Assembly (NCBI GenBank): GCA_947457615.1
Contig: CANGWK010000008.1
Coordinates: 1-64,000 of the forward strand
Direction: 5' to 3'
DNA from: Flavobacteriaceae bacterium
GTDB lineage: Bacteria > Bacteroidota > Bacteroidia > Flavobacteriales > Flavobacteriaceae
Length of the DNA stretch: 64,000 nt
The notes under the pieces were generated by a model. The model searched no databases, had not been told where the DNA came from, and worked only from the letters and a program-made list of their open reading frames with translations. The position numbers and the translations under genes were made by a program. How positions within the stretch are numbered: position 1 is the first letter of the stretch; each line of letters starts with the position of its first letter. Positions 18,147 through 28,570 of the stretch are shown here, piece by piece.

Positions 18147-19601
18147 TTAAATATTTGGCAAATCCCCGTTTCCTTTTGTGGGTAAATTTGTAGAACCCAT
18201 TAAATATAAATCAACAACCCTAGCTGCTTCTCTACCTTCTGAAATTGCCCAAACAATTAAAGATTGTCCTCTGCGCATATCTCCAGCAGTGAAAATATTT
18301 GGCTTATTGGTTTGGTAATTGTTTGCTTTGTAATTATTTTTAGTATCAATCTCTAGTCCCAATTGCTCGCTTAACGTTTTTTCAGGACCAGTAAATCCAA
18401 GGGCTAAAAGCGCTAATTCGCAAGGCCAAATTTTCTCGGAACCTTCTTTTTCGATTAGTTCTGGTCTATGTCCGGAAACCATTTTCCATGCTACTTCAAC
18501 AGTTTTTAATCCAACTAATTCTCCCTTTTCATTTGCAATAAATTCTTTGGTGTTAATTAGCCAGTTTCTATCGCAACCTTCCTCATGAGAAGAGGATGTT
18601 TTTAATTGTAAAGGCCAGTAAGGCCAAGGAGTAGACCCACTTCTTTCTTTGGGAGGTTTAGGCATAATCTCAAAATTTGTAACCGATTTTGCTCCTTGAC
18701 GGTTGGAGGTACCTACACAATCAGAACCCGTATCACCACCACCAATTACAATTACATTTTTATCTTTTGCTACAATCTGATTTGGAATTAATTCACCATT
18801 TAGTGATTTGGTTTGTTGCGTTAAAAAAGTCATAGCTTGCACAACTCCCTTACTTTCAATTCCTTTTGTTGGTAAGCTTCTACTTTCTGTAGCGCCTCCG
18901 CATAATACTATAGAATCGAATGCATTTAATTGCTCCACACTATAATTAACACCAACATTTACATTTACTTTGAAGATAATGCCTTCGGCTTCTAATACTT
19001 TTACACGTCGGTCAATAATCTCTTTTTCTAATTTGAAATTCGGAATTCCGTACCGTAATAAGCCACCAATTGCATTGTCTCTTTCAAAAACGGTTACCAA
19101 GTGTCCCGCTCTATTTAATTGTTGCGCAGCAGCCATTCCTGCTGGACCAGAGCCAATAATAGCAACTGTTTTTCCTGTTCTTGTGGTAGGAATTTGAGGT
19201 TTAATCCATCCTTCTTTAAAACCTCTTTCTACTATATTTTTTTCAATATTTTCAATTGCTACGGGTTCGCTAACGATTCCTAATACACATGATTTTTCGC
19301 AGGGAGCAGGGCAGAGGCGACCAGTAAATTCAGGAAAATTATTGGTTGATTGCAATATTTCTAGAGCACTTTGCCATTCTTCTTGGTGCACCATATCGTT
19401 GAAATCTGGAATCAAATTCCCTAACGGACAAGAACTATGGCAAAACGGAATTCCGCAATCCATGCATCTAGAACCTTGTTCTTTTATTTTTTCTTTGGAT
19501 AACGGAATCGTAAATTCATTATAGTTAGATAAACGATCTACAACCGCAAGGTTATCTTCATCCGTTCTTTCATATTCTTTAAATCCTCCTAATTTTCCCA
19601 T
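18147..19601 (-). CDS. gltD: Glutamate synthase small subunit
   Basis: Carries electrons from NADPH through FAD and iron-sulfur clusters to the large subunit. The N-terminal cysteine-rich region (CMDCGIPFCHSSCPLGN, then CPAPCEKSC) binds [4Fe-4S] clusters. GSGPAGMAAA at about 150 is the FAD site and VIGGGDTGSDC the NADPH site. Near the end, TAGDMRRGQSLIVWAISEGR is the family signature. Length 484 is normal. It is encoded 58 bases behind gltB on the same strand, forming the usual gltBD pair. Confidence 0.96.
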   Translation of the reverse strand: MGKLGGFKEYERTDEDNLAVVDRLSNYNEFTIPLSKEKIKEQGSRCMDCGIPFCHSSCPLGNLIPDFNDMVHQEEWQSALEILQSTNNFPEFTGRLCPAPCEKSCVLGIVSEPVAIENIEKNIVERGFKEGWIKPQIPTTRTGKTVAIIGSGPAGMAAAQQLNRAGHLVTVFERDNAIGGLLRYGIPNFKLEKEIIDRRVKVLEAEGIIFKVNVNVGVNYSVEQLNAFDSIVLCGGATESRSLPTKGIESKGVVQAMTFLTQQTKSLNGELIPNQIVAKDKNVIVIGGGDTGSDCVGTSNRQGAKSVTNFEIMPKPPKERSGSTPWPYWPLQLKTSSSHEEGCDRNWLINTKEFIANEKGELVGLKTVEVAWKMVSGHRPELIEKEGSEKIWPCELALLALGFTGPEKTLSEQLGLEIDTKNNYKANNYQTNKPNIFTAGDMRRGQSLIVWAISEGREAARVVDLYLMGSTNLPTKGNGDLPNI

Positions 19602-19659
19602 TTTTTATTTCGTCAAAATTTATCTTTTTTAATTTTAAATAAGTAAATACTATTTAAAA

Positions 19660-22600
19660 TTAAACTACTTCTTCTAATTTTTTATTTAATTCAAGTGCTA
19701 CTTTTTGTAATGCTTTTTTGTAATCAGTTGGCATCACTTTAACAAAATTGTATTGCTTGTTTTCCCAATCTTCCAGAATTCTTTTTGCCAGTGGACTGTT
19801 TGTAAATAAGGAATGATTTTTTATCAATCGTTTCAATTTAGTTAGATCTTCCAATTCCAATGGATCAAAAGCTACCATCTCCATATTACATAAAGTAGCA
19901 TCGAATGTTTGATTTGGATTATAAACATAGGCAATACCGCCACTCATTCCAGCAGCAAAGTTTCTCCCGGTTTTTCCTAAAACAACTACTATTCCGCCTG
20001 TCATGTACTCGCATCCATGGTCTCCAATACCTTCAACTACAGCGGTTGCTCCAGAATTCCGTACTGCAAATCGCTCTCCAGCCATCCCATTGATGTAGGC
20101 TTGTCCTGTAATTGCTCCATAAAGAGCCACGTTTCCAATAATGATATTTTCTTCTGGTTTAAACGTTGCTGTTGGTGGAACTTTAATAATTAATTTACCT
20201 CCAGATAGTCCTTTTCCTAAATAGTCATTGCAGTTCCCATGAATTTTAAAAGACAATCCATTGGTTGCAAACGCTCCAAAACTTTGACCTGCTGAACCTT
20301 CAAAATCAATTAAAATAGTATCTTCAGGTAAACCTTGGGCTCCATAAATTTTAGAAATTTCGTTACTCAAAATAGCACCTACCGATCGATCTGTATTTTT
20401 AATTTTAAAATTAACTCTAGTTTTTTCTTTTCTATAAATAGATGGAATAGCTGCTTTAATAATTTCAAAATCCAATACTTTTTCTAGTGCATGGTCTTGT
20501 TGAGAATCATTATAATTACTAACTCTATTTGCAATTTCTGGTTTGTATAATATTGCTGATAAGTCCAATCCACTTGCTTTATAATGCTTTATGGCTTTAT
20601 TAACATTCAGTTTTTGAGATTGTCCCACCATTTCTTTTAAAGTTCTAAATCCTAATTGCGCCATAATACCTCTTAGTTCTTCTGCGATGAAGTACATAAA
20701 ATTAATAATATGTTCTGGAGTTCCTTTGAAATTTTTTCTTAATTCGGGATCTTGAGTAGCAATTCCTACAGGACAAGTATTTAAATGGCAAGCACGCATC
20801 ATTATGCAACCAGAAGCTACCAGTGGGGCTGTTGCAAATCCAAATTCTTCTGCTCCCAGTAAAGCTGCAATTGCAACATCGCGGCCTGTTTTTAATTGGC
20901 CATCACATTCTAAAACAACCCTTCCTCTCAAGTCGTTTAGTAATAACGTTTGTTGTGCCTCTGCTAATCCTAATTCCCATGGGATTCCAGTATGCTGAAT
21001 TGATGTTAATGGTGCGGCGCCAGTTCCTCCATCGTATCCAGAAATTAATATTACATCTGCTTTTGCTTTGGCAACTCCAGCTGCAATAGTGCCTACGCCA
21101 ACTTCAGAAACCAACTTAACATTTATTCTAGCCTCTCTATTTGCATTTTTTAAATCAAATATTAATTGCGATAAATCTTCAATAGAATAAATATCATGAT
21201 GTGGCGGAGGAGAAATTAGTCCCACATAAGGAGTAGAATTTCTAACATCTGCAATCCAAGGTACTACTTTATCTCCGGGCAATTGTCCGCCTTCCCCAGG
21301 TTTTGCACCTTGCGCCATCTTAATTTGAATCTCTTGGGCGTTGGTTAAATAATTAATAGAAACTCCAAATCTTCCCGATGCAACTTGTTTAATTGCACTA
21401 TTTCTAGAATCTCCGTTAAGTTCTTTTTGAAAACGTTTTGGATCTTCTCCGCCTTCGCCAGAATTACTTTTTCCGCCAATTCGATTCATTGCAATAGCCA
21501 AATTCTCATGTGCTTCTTGACTAATTGAGCCATAGGACATAGCGCCAGTTTTGAATTTCTTTACAATTTCTGTCCAAGGCTCCACTTCATCAATCGAAAT
21601 AGGATCTAAATTATTAAATTCAAATAGTCCTCTAACGGTCATTAAATTTTCACTTTGATTATTGACCATTTCCGAATATTCCTTATAACTTTCTGGGCTA
21701 TTTAAGCGAACAGCTTGTTGTAATTTAGATATCGTAGTTGGGTTAAACATGTGTTTTTCACCGTTTCTTCGCCATCTGTAAATACCTCCAATTTCCAATG
21801 GTAACAAATTGGCAATTTTAGAATTTGGAAAAGCATTTTGGTATCGTTTTTTAATTTCTTTTTCAATTTCCATCAACCCAATGCCTTCAATCCTAGAAGG
21901 AGTATTTGGGAAATATTTCGAAGTAAATGTTTTATTTAATCCTAATATTTCAAATATTTGAGCCGCTCTGTAAGAATGTAAGGTTGAAATTCCAATCTTA
22001 TTCATGATTTTAAGAATTCCTTTAGCAACCGCTTTATTGTAGTTTTTGATAGCATAATCTGCTTTGAATCCAGTAATTACTCCAGTATTTATTTGATTAT
22101 GAATTATTTCATTTACCATATAAGGATTTATAGCACTGGCTCCAAATCCAAATAATAATGCAAAATGATGGGGTTCTCGTGGTTCTGCAGATTCAATTAT
22201 AATTCCAAACTTAGAACGGACTTTTAAAATATTCAAAGAATGATTTATGTAGGAGCAAGCCAATAACATAGGAATAGGAGCCAATTTATCGGATACGCCT
22301 CTATCTGAAATTATTATAATGTTGCAACCTTCTGAAATAGCTTTGAACGTATTTTGTACACTTTTTTCTAGTGCTCGTTCTAGGCCATTAACTCCTTTTT
22401 CAATTTCATATAAGGTAGAAATAGTAAACGATTTAAAATCTTCATGGTTAATGTTTCTAACTTTATCTAAATCTTCATTTGAAATAACGGGATTTTGGAT
22501 TTTTAATTTTTTACAATGTTTAGGTTCAATATCAAAAATATTAAAGTCTCCTCCAATTGCTAAACTAATGTCGGTAATTATTTCTTCTCGAATTCCATCT

Positions 22601-24177
22601 AACGGTGGATTAGTGACCTGGGCAAATAATTGTTTGAAATAATTATATAAAAGTTGAGGTTGATCTGACAAAACTGCTAGTGGAGTGTCATTTCCCATAG
22701 AGCTTAGTGCTTCAACTCCATTTGTAGCCATTGGGCTAATAATAGTTTTTAAGTCTTCAACAGTGTAGCCAAATAACCTTTGACGGGTTTCAAAATCCAT
22801 CAATTCTACTGGGATTTCATTTTCTGTGTAAGGTATTTTTGCTAATTGTAATAAGTTGTCGTCCAGCCATTTTTTATAAGGACGCTTGGTTACAATTGCA
22901 TTTTTTATTTCATCATCCTCAATTATTCTGCCTTCATTCATATTAACAAGGAACATTTTGCCAGGCTCTAGTCTACCGTGCTGTACCACATCTTCGGGCT
23001 TAATGTCTAAAACACCAATTTCAGAAGACATAATTACAAAGCCACTTTTGGTAAGCGTATATCTTGAAGGCCGCAATCCGTTTCTGTCTAATAATGCACC
23101 GATGACATTCCCATCGGTAAACGGAATCGAAGCAGGTCCGTCCCATGGCTCCATAATACATGCATTATATTCATAGAATGCTTTTTTGTCTTCCGACATA
23201 CTTTGGTGTCTTTCCCAAGCTTCAGGAACTACCATCATCATTGCCTCTGGTAGAGAACGACCGGTCATTAATAATAATTCAATAACCATATCCATGGAAG
23301 CAGAGTCTGATTTTCCTTCTAATATTATGGGAAATAATTTTTTAATGTCCTCACCAAAAACATCGCTTTTCATCAACTCTTCGCGCGCACGCATTCTACT
23401 AATGTTTCCTCGAAGTGTATTTATTTCGCCATTATGGCACATATATCTAAAGGGTTGCGCCAAATCCCAAGAAGGAAATGTGTTTGTTGAAAAACGTTGG
23501 TGAACCAATGCCAAGCGGGTTACTAAATCGGTATCGGTTAAATCGGTATAGTACCTGCTAATATCCTCGGGCATTAATAGACCTTTGTATATTATTGTTG
23601 TGGTTGAAAAACTGGAAAAGTAATATTGATGACTTTGTGATATTTTAGATTTATTGACAGCATGTTCCGATATTTTTCTAGCAGCAAATAATTTTGCGTT
23701 AAAAAGTGGTTCGGTTAATTCGGTTTCATTTTTACCAACAAAAACCTGCATTACTGTTGGTTCTTTTTCTGCCGCAATTCTCCCTAGTTTTTTTGCATTA
23801 ACAGGAACTTCTCGCCAACCCAAAATAGTTAGATTTTGGTCTATAATTGCAGATTCAAAAATGCTTTTACAATACTCAATTTGATTCTTGTTTTTAGGCA
23901 AAAACAGCATTCCTACAGCATATTCTCTAGAATCAGGTAATTCAAAACTACAAACTTTTTTAAAGAAATCGTGGGGTATATCAAATAGAATTCCAGCCCC
24001 ATCTCCTGTTCTGCCATCCGAGCTTACAGCGCCCCGATGCTCTAATTTTATCAATATATCTAATGCTTTATGAATTATGTCATTAGACTTAATACCGTTT
24101 AAATTGCAAATAAATCCCGCACCACAATTGTCGTGTTCAAATTCGGGCAAATAGAGGCCTTGTGCTTCAACTTTCAT
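19660..24177 (-). CDS. gltB: Glutamate synthase large subunit
   Basis: Uses glutamine, 2-oxoglutarate and reducing power to make two glutamates, the main ammonium assimilation route together with glutamine synthetase. The N-terminal glutamine amidotransferase uses the Cys in [10 protein letters not shown] (residue 18), exposed after removal of a short propeptide. The central and FMN/synthase domains contain [16 protein letters not shown], and [19 protein letters not shown] is the [3Fe-4S] motif. The C-terminal GXGXG beta-helix runs through [13 protein letters not shown] and [20 protein letters not shown] segments. Length 1505 is standard. Its upstream gap holds several palindromes that may regulate it. 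Confidence 0.97.
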   Translation of the reverse strand: MKVEAQGLYLPEFEHDNCGAGFICNLNGIKSNDIIHKALDILIKLEHRGAVSSDGRTGDGAGILFDIPHDFFKKVCSFELPDSREYAVGMLFLPKNKNQIEYCKSIFESAIIDQNLTILGWREVPVNAKKLGRIAAEKEPTVMQVFVGKNETELTEPLFNAKLFAARKISEHAVNKSKISQSHQYYFSSFSTTTIIYKGLLMPEDISRYYTDLTDTDLVTRLALVHQRFSTNTFPSWDLAQPFRYMCHNGEINTLRGNISRMRAREELMKSDVFGEDIKKLFPIILEGKSDSASMDMVIELLLMTGRSLPEAMMMVVPEAWERHQSMSEDKKAFYEYNACIMEPWDGPASIPFTDGNVIGALLDRNGLRPSRYTLTKSGFVIMSSEIGVLDIKPEDVVQHGRLEPGKMFLVNMNEGRIIEDDEIKNAIVTKRPYKKWLDDNLLQLAKIPYTENEIPVELMDFETRQRLFGYTVEDLKTIISPMATNGVEALSSMGNDTPLAVLSDQPQLLYNYFKQLFAQVTNPPLDGIREEIITDISLAIGGDFNIFDIEPKHCKKLKIQNPVISNEDLDKVRNINHEDFKSFTISTLYEIEKGVNGLERALEKSVQNTFKAISEGCNIIIISDRGVSDKLAPIPMLLACSYINHSLNILKVRSKFGIIIESAEPREPHHFALLFGFGASAINPYMVNEIIHNQINTGVITGFKADYAIKNYNKAVAKGILKIMNKIGISTLHSYRAAQIFEILGLNKTFTSKYFPNTPSRIEGIGLMEIEKEIKKRYQNAFPNSKIANLLPLEIGGIYRWRRNGEKHMFNPTTISKLQQAVRLNSPESYKEYSEMVNNQSENLMTVRGLFEFNNLDPISIDEVEPWTEIVKKFKTGAMSYGSISQEAHENLAIAMNRIGGKSNSGEGGEDPKRFQKELNGDSRNSAIKQVASGRFGVSINYLTNAQEIQIKMAQGAKPGEGGQLPGDKVVPWIADVRNSTPYVGLISPPPHHDIYSIEDLSQLIFDLKNANREARINVKLVSEVGVGTIAAGVAKAKADVILISGYDGGTGAAPLTSIQHTGIPWELGLAEAQQTLLLNDLRGRVVLECDGQLKTGRDVAIAALLGAEEFGFATAPLVASGCIMMRACHLNTCPVGIATQDPELRKNFKGTPEHIINFMYFIAEELRGIMAQLGFRTLKEMVGQSQKLNVNKAIKHYKASGLDLSAILYKPEIANRVSNYNDSQQDHALEKVLDFEIIKAAIPSIYRKEKTRVNFKIKNTDRSVGAILSNEISKIYGAQGLPEDTILIDFEGSAGQSFGAFATNGLSFKIHGNCNDYLGKGLSGGKLIIKVPPTATFKPEENIIIGNVALYGAITGQAYINGMAGERFAVRNSGATAVVEGIGDHGCEYMTGGIVVVLGKTGRNFAAGMSGGIAYVYNPNQTFDATLCNMEMVAFDPLELEDLTKLKRLIKNHSLFTNSPLAKRILEDWENKQYNFVKVMPTDYKKALQKVALELNKKLEEVV

Positions 24178-24367
24178 TCTTGATAATTTTTCACTAAATT
24201 ACTGTAAACGTTAATAATAATTAAATGAAATTGCGGTATTCAATGAATTTTTAAGCACTTTTAAATAATAGTTTGAAATATTAATAATTACTTAATTTAA
24301 GACCTGAATTTTAAATAATTCATAATTTGATTAGAATATAAAATCTATTTTCTTCTGGTTAAATGGA

Positions 24368-24409
24368 TAAAATGTACATTTTAACTAATTTACTAAAACG
24401 TTTTAGTAA
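24368..24409. promoter_or_regulatory. Two adjacent perfect palindromes, likely operator sites
   Basis: TAAAATGTACATTTTA (16 bases, 24368-24383) and TTACTAAAACGTTTTAGTAA (20 bases, 24390-24409) are each perfect inverted repeats, with centres 24 bases apart. The second has the central CG and A/T arms typical of LacI-family operators. They lie about 190-210 bases upstream of gltB and about 150 bases upstream of the sucC -7 box. The binding protein is unknown and not encoded nearby. Confidence 0.55.
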
Positions 24410-24551
24410 CTCGAAAAGGATAATTAACTATCAAAAATGTTTTTATTTAATATTGAATTTATGAATTTGATAATTTTATTTTATTTTTTTAATTATTAAA
24501 TTCTTGCAATAGATATTTTAAAATATATTTCGCTTTTAACTTCATTTATCT

Positions 24552-24559
24552 TATTTTTG
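24552..24559 (+). promoter_or_regulatory. Promoter -7 box upstream of sucC
   Basis: TATTTTTG matches TAnnTTTG; the leader to the sucC ATG would be about 115 bases. Confidence 0.4.
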
Positions 24560-24677
24560 TGCCACTTTACAGAATAATGACTTTTAGTGAGAAATAGACT
24601 AAAGTTTATTGAATTTAGAAAGATTGCTCATTTTAAGATTTGAAAAAACACATTTGAAAAACAATAAAAACTAATTT

Positions 24678-25871
24678 ATGAATATTCACGAATACCAAGG
24701 AAAAGAGATTTTAGCAAAATATGGAGTTCGCGTACAACGTGGAATTGTTGCAAATAATCCTGTAGAAGCTGTTGCTGCTGCACAACAATTGACTGCCGAA
24801 ACGGGCACTAGTTGGTATGTTATTAAGGCTCAAGTTCACGCTGGTGGAAGAGGAAAAGGCGGCGGTGTTAAGTTGGCTAAAAACTTAGAACAAGTTTCTG
24901 AAATTTCTGATCAAATTATTGGAATGCAATTAGTTACACCTCAAACTCCACCTGAAGGAAAGCTGGTGAACATGGTTTTAATTGCAGAAGATGTTTATTA
25001 TCCGGGTGAAAGTGAAACTTCAGAATTCTATGTTTCCGTATTATTGAATAGAGCTACAGGTAGAAATATGATCATGTATTCTACAGAAGGCGGAATGGAT
25101 ATTGAAGAAGTTGCTGAACACACTCCGCATTTAATTTTTACAGAAGAAATTGATCCTGCGGTTGGTTTACAAGGTTTTCAAGCAAGAAGAATCGCTTTTA
25201 ATTTAGGTCTTTCTGGAAATGCTTTTAAAGAAATGGTCAAATTTATTGATTCATTATACAATGCTTACATTGGTTCGGATGCATCTATGTTTGAAATTAA
25301 TCCAGTTTTAAAAACATCAGATGATAAGATTCTTGCTGTGGATGCAAAAGTAAATATTGACGACAACGCATTATATCGCCAGCCTAAATATGCTGACATG
25401 CGCGACATTAGAGAAGAAAATGCTATCGAAGTTGAAGCTAAAGAAGCTGGTTTAAACTATGTAGATCTTGACGGAACGGTTGGTTGTATGGTTAACGGAG
25501 CAGGTTTGGCAATGGCAACAATGGATTTAATTAAATATGCTGGTTTTGAACCTGCAAATTTCTTGGATGTTGGAGGTACTGCTGATGCTAAACGTGTAGA
25601 ATTGGCATTTAGAATTATCTTGAAAGATCCTAACGTAAAAGCAATTTTGATTAACATCTTTGGAGGAATAGTTCGTTGTGACAGAGTTGCTCAAGGAGTT
25701 GTTGATGCTTATAAAAACATGGGCGACGCTATTAAAGTGCCAATCATTGTTCGTTTACAAGGAACCAATGCAGAAATTGCAAAAGAATTAATTGATAATT
25801 CTGGGATGCCAATTTTATCTGCGGTTCAATTTCAAGAAGCAGCAGACCAAGTTCAAAAAGCGCTTTCTTAA
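24678..25871 (+). CDS. sucC: Succinate-CoA ligase (ADP-forming), beta subunit
   Basis: Beta subunit of the TCA-cycle enzyme that converts succinyl-CoA to succinate with ATP formation. The ATP-grasp domain begins MNIHEYQGKEILAKYGV and includes QVHAGGRGKGGGVKL. The ligase CoA-binding domain includes GGTADAKRVELAF and the signature INIFGGIVRCDRVAQG. Length 397 matches the family. The alpha subunit gene sucD is not adjacent, as is common in flavobacteria. A bidirectional terminator follows. Confidence 0.97.
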   Translation: MNIHEYQGKEILAKYGVRVQRGIVANNPVEAVAAAQQLTAETGTSWYVIKAQVHAGGRGKGGGVKLAKNLEQVSEISDQIIGMQLVTPQTPPEGKLVNMVLIAEDVYYPGESETSEFYVSVLLNRATGRNMIMYSTEGGMDIEEVAEHTPHLIFTEEIDPAVGLQGFQARRIAFNLGLSGNAFKEMVKFIDSLYNAYIGSDASMFEINPVLKTSDDKILAVDAKVNIDDNALYRQPKYADMRDIREENAIEVEAKEAGLNYVDLDGTVGCMVNGAGLAMATMDLIKYAGFEPANFLDVGGTADAKRVELAFRIILKDPNVKAILINIFGGIVRCDRVAQGVVDAYKNMGDAIKVPIIVRLQGTNAEIAKELIDNSGMPILSAVQFQEAADQVQKALS

Positions 25872-25896
25872 ATTTCAAAAAACTATTTTATAAAGG

Positions 25897-25924
25897 AAAT
25901 CCCGAGCTAACTCGGGATTTTTTT
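25897..25924. terminator. Bidirectional terminator between sucC and the DUF1456 gene
   Basis: AAATCCCGAG (25897-25906) pairs perfectly with CTCGGGATTT (25911-25920) around CTAA, with T residues after and A residues before. It sits between convergent genes. Confidence 0.9.
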
Positions 25925-25926
25925 AT

Positions 25927-26367
25927 TTAACCTTTAGTGTTTTTACCATTTTTGTATTGCACTTTTTCTATAATTTCAATCTTCTTAACTGGTTTTTTAG
26001 TTTTGAATTTAGAATCGGTACCTGGTTTTTTCTTGAAATCGGTTTTTGGTTTGAAGTCTTTCTTAGGAGCGCCTTCCGATTTCGTGAATTCTTTAGGACG
26101 CGCTTCCGTTTTATGGATAGCAATTACATCCATAGGATTTTTAGGATTTTCTTTGGTTCCACGTAAGTGAATTACCAATCCGTTTAGGAAATTCCGCAAC
26201 ACTTGATCACCACATTCCATGTACTTTGGATGGTCTTCGCTTCTAAAAAAATTACCTATTTCACCTTTAGACATTCTGAAATCTACTAAAGATAGAATGG
26301 TCTCTATTTGATCATCGCGAAGCATTAAGGCAACACGTAGTTTTTTGAAAATATCGTTATTAGTCAT
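25927..26367 (-). CDS. DUF1456 family protein (YehS-like)
   Basis: Residues 1-70 show the duplicated small helical DUF1456 pattern: MTNNDIFKKLRVALMLRDDQ and, after it, SKGEIGNFFRSEDHPKYMEC with VLRNFLNGL. The tail (about 85-146) is lysine-rich and disordered (FKPKTDFKKKPGTDSKFKTK), suggesting nucleic-acid contact, though that is inference. The family has no established function. Length 146 is normal. Confidence 0.87.
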   Translation of the reverse strand: MTNNDIFKKLRVALMLRDDQIETILSLVDFRMSKGEIGNFFRSEDHPKYMECGDQVLRNFLNGLVIHLRGTKENPKNPMDVIAIHKTEARPKEFTKSEGAPKKDFKPKTDFKKKPGTDSKFKTKKPVKKIEIIEKVQYKNGKNTKG

Positions 26368-26369
26368 TT

Positions 26370-26450
26370 TTTTGGTTTTGGGTTATAGGTTTTGGGTTTT
26401 AGGTTATAGGTTCGTAAAATACTAACACCTAAGACCTAGAAACCAAGACC
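26370..26450. repeat. Imperfect GGTTTTGGG/TAGGTT repeat with inverted half
   Basis: Between 26370 and 26413 the sequence repeats GGTTTTGGGTTATAGGTTTTGGG-like units, and 26424-26450 (ACACCTAAGACCTAGAAACC) is an imperfect inverted copy, so the stretch can fold into a long G/U-rich hairpin. Elements of this look are scattered in flavobacterial genomes. It lies upstream of the DUF1456 gene and just behind the esterase gene. Confidence 0.5.
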
Positions 26451-26452
26451 CC

Positions 26453-27253
26453 TTAAAAAAGCCAAAGGTACGCTTTTTTGAAACCTTCCCGCCATAATTT
26501 TTCGTTGTGTTGCCCGCCTTTTACAATATTTTTTTTATTTAGCATTTGGCATTCACATCGTTTGGTGTTAATTAGGTATTCCATTTTATTTAAATCTTGC
26601 ACCATATCGGGATCACCTTCGTTATCGCCGCAAAGAAAATAAACTTTGGTTTTGAAGGATTTTGTTTTGTCCATTAGTTCAAAAATTTCTTTTCGGTTGA
26701 ACCAAAAAGAAGGGGAGAAGCAACCCACTTTTCCAAACACCTCGGGATATTTTAAAGCACCATAAAAGGAAACCAATCCGCCAAGGGAACTTCCCCAAAG
26801 ACAAGTGTTTTTAGTATTGGTTTTGGTTCTATAGGTTTTATCTACAAATGGTTTTAGGGTTTCTACAATAAATTTTAGGTAGTTGTCGGCATTCCCTCCG
26901 CCGTATTTTTCATTTCTGTATGGGGTTAATTCTTCCATACGTTTTTCTCCGCCATGCTCAATGCCAATAACAATTACTTGACCATTAATAGAGTCAAGGG
27001 TTTCGTCTACATTCCATTCGCCAACATACGAAGTTTTGGCATCCATAAGATTTTGACCATCGTGCATGTAGATGACAGGAAATTTTTTAGTTGAATTGGC
27101 GTAATTTTTAGGTAGATACACCCAGATTTTCTTGCTTGTTTTTAATTGAGGAGCTTCAATAGTAAAAGTGGTGACGTTTTTACTCCCAGTACTTAACTGA
27201 GCCGTAGTAATTCCAAAAATAAAAAGATATAAAAAAGTTACAGCAAATTTCAA
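26453..27253 (-). CDS. Secreted alpha/beta-hydrolase, putative esterase (Fes/esterase D type)
   Basis: The protein has a signal peptide (1-18, ending in TTAQ). The nucleophile elbow GSSLGG puts Ser156 as the catalytic serine, and His249 in GGQHNEKLW is the probable catalytic histidine. IYMHDGQNLMD is the oxyanion-region signature of the putative-esterase family that includes enterobactin esterase Fes. At 266 residues it is the single hydrolase domain. Substrate unknown; feruloyl, acyl or siderophore esters are all possible. Confidence 0.85.
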   Translation of the reverse strand: MKFAVTFLYLFIFGITTAQLSTGSKNVTTFTIEAPQLKTSKKIWVYLPKNYANSTKKFPVIYMHDGQNLMDAKTSYVGEWNVDETLDSINGQVIVIGIEHGGEKRMEELTPYRNEKYGGGNADNYLKFIVETLKPFVDKTYRTKTNTKNTCLWGSSLGGLVSFYGALKYPEVFGKVGCFSPSFWFNRKEIFELMDKTKSFKTKVYFLCGDNEGDPDMVQDLNKMEYLINTKRCECQMLNKKNIVKGGQHNEKLWREGFKKAYLWLF

Positions 27254-27307
27254 TTCAATAGTTTTTAGAATATAAATAAAAAGAATATTTTAGCCAAAAT
27301 AATCATT

Positions 27308-27712
27308 TTGAGCAAGAATAAAGCAGAAAAAATAAGTTTGTTATTAGATATGATTGCATTTGCAATTGTTGATGGCGAATTGCACCAAAAGGAATATAAT
27401 TTTCTTTTGTTAATTGCAATAGAATTGGGAATTGACAATCAAGAATTCAAGCAATTATTTCATGAGGAGAATCCATGTGAGGTAATTAAAAATGAATTTG
27501 AGCGTATCCAACAATTTTATCGATTAGCATTGTTGATGCATTGCGATGGTGTGTTACACGAGCGGGAGGAAATTAAAATCCACGAAATTGGAATCAGTAT
27601 GGGTCTAAATCCTTTTGCTATGAAGCGCGTTCTCAAAGCTATGGAACAATCGCCAACTAGAATGGTTTCTCCTGATTATTTATTGGAAGTTTTTCAAGAG
27701 CAGAGTAATTGA
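27308..27712 (+). CDS. TerB-like protein
   Basis: A 134-residue helical protein resembling the TerB fold: LLLDMIAFAIVDGELHQKEY and later LLMHCDGVLHEREEIKIHEI, two similar acidic halves each with a DGxLHxxE core of the kind that binds metal in TerB. The start appears to be TTG at 27308 (SKNKAEKISLLLD follows), since the next ATG would remove the first helix. TerB proteins are linked to tellurite resistance and stress, but no other ter gene is nearby, so the specific role is unknown. Confidence 0.65.
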   Translation: MSKNKAEKISLLLDMIAFAIVDGELHQKEYNFLLLIAIELGIDNQEFKQLFHEENPCEVIKNEFERIQQFYRLALLMHCDGVLHEREEIKIHEIGISMGLNPFAMKRVLKAMEQSPTRMVSPDYLLEVFQEQSN

Positions 27713-27894
27713 GTATACTATATCTTCTTATTGGGAGACCCACAATTAAATTTAAAACTTTATTTTGCAAGACTTGCTATCTATTAATTTCAAAAATTAA
27801 TCCAAACCTAAAAAAATATATAATTATATTCTGATTATAGTTTTTTTAATATTAGGTTATGAGTTTCTAATTCTCTAAATTATATATTTCAAGT

Positions 27895-28521
27895 TTAATT
27901 TGCCCACCAATCACATTTAAATGATTTAATAATAATAGGAATTAATTTATCAAACTCTTTTTTGTGTTTTTCAGTATATCTAATTTCTAGAATACCGGAT
28001 TTAGACCATAGCCATGATGGTTCTCCTTCATCCTGTCCTTGCATGCTAACGAGTTCTTCATAAAAACCTTTCACATAAATTATTCTGTTTTCTGAATCAG
28101 TGCCTGATAAAACAAACCAATCGTTCTTATCTAAAAAATAAGTGGTTTTAATTTTACTTTTATAATTTCTTATTAAATCTTTTTTACTAAATATACCTTG
28201 TTCATCAAATCGGTCGGTTTGAATAAACTTGTAATTAATTTTTGCTTCTAATAATTCGCTTGTAAATTCATTTGTAGAACTTCTTTTAAATAATCCATTA
28301 GGAACCTTAAATTTATAGATTCCTTCATTCCCATCTTTCCCTACAAATTCCTCTAAATTGTTATAATTGATTTCTTGATTATCATTTTTAAAAACAATCT
28401 CTTTGGAATTTTTCGTAGAATCCTTTAATTTTATTTTTCCTTTATTATTTAAATTGTTTTGATTACATCCCACTAAAATGAAAAATGCGATTACTACTAT
28501 AACTATATTATTTTTTTTCAT
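27895..28521 (-). CDS. Lipoprotein of unknown function (208 aa)
   Basis: A lipobox is present (FILVGC, Cys19), so the protein is probably lipid-anchored in the cell envelope. The mature part begins with a lysine/asparagine-rich linker and continues with a mixed domain (FKVPNGLFKRSSTNEFTS, then YFLDKNDWFVLSG) ending near a conserved-looking IPIIIKSFKCDWWAN. I do not recognise the family. It is the first of five exported orphan genes in a row on the minus strand, each with its own gap. Confidence 0.65.
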   Translation of the reverse strand: MKKNNIVIVVIAFFILVGCNQNNLNNKGKIKLKDSTKNSKEIVFKNDNQEINYNNLEEFVGKDGNEGIYKFKVPNGLFKRSSTNEFTSELLEAKINYKFIQTDRFDEQGIFSKKDLIRNYKSKIKTTYFLDKNDWFVLSGTDSENRIIYVKGFYEELVSMQGQDEGEPSWLWSKSGILEIRYTEKHKKEFDKLIPIIIKSFKCDWWAN

Positions 28522-28570
28522 TTAAACGAATAGCGTGTTAATTCGACTTTATATTGGTTTTTTTTATATT

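Larger units (their letters stand above)
24178..24677 (+). other. 500-base regulatory gap between divergent gltB and sucC
   Basis: Very AT-rich with no credible open frame. It contains an imperfect palindrome GTAAACGTTAA (24204-24214) about 27 bases upstream of gltB, two perfect palindromes at 24368-24409 (listed separately), and the sucC -7 box at 24552-24559. No -7 box for gltB was convincing. Confidence 0.7.

Noticed and set aside
20804..24073. Several 60-107-codon frames opposite gltB
   Set aside because: Shadows of the conserved gltB coding sequence; low-complexity products without homology features.
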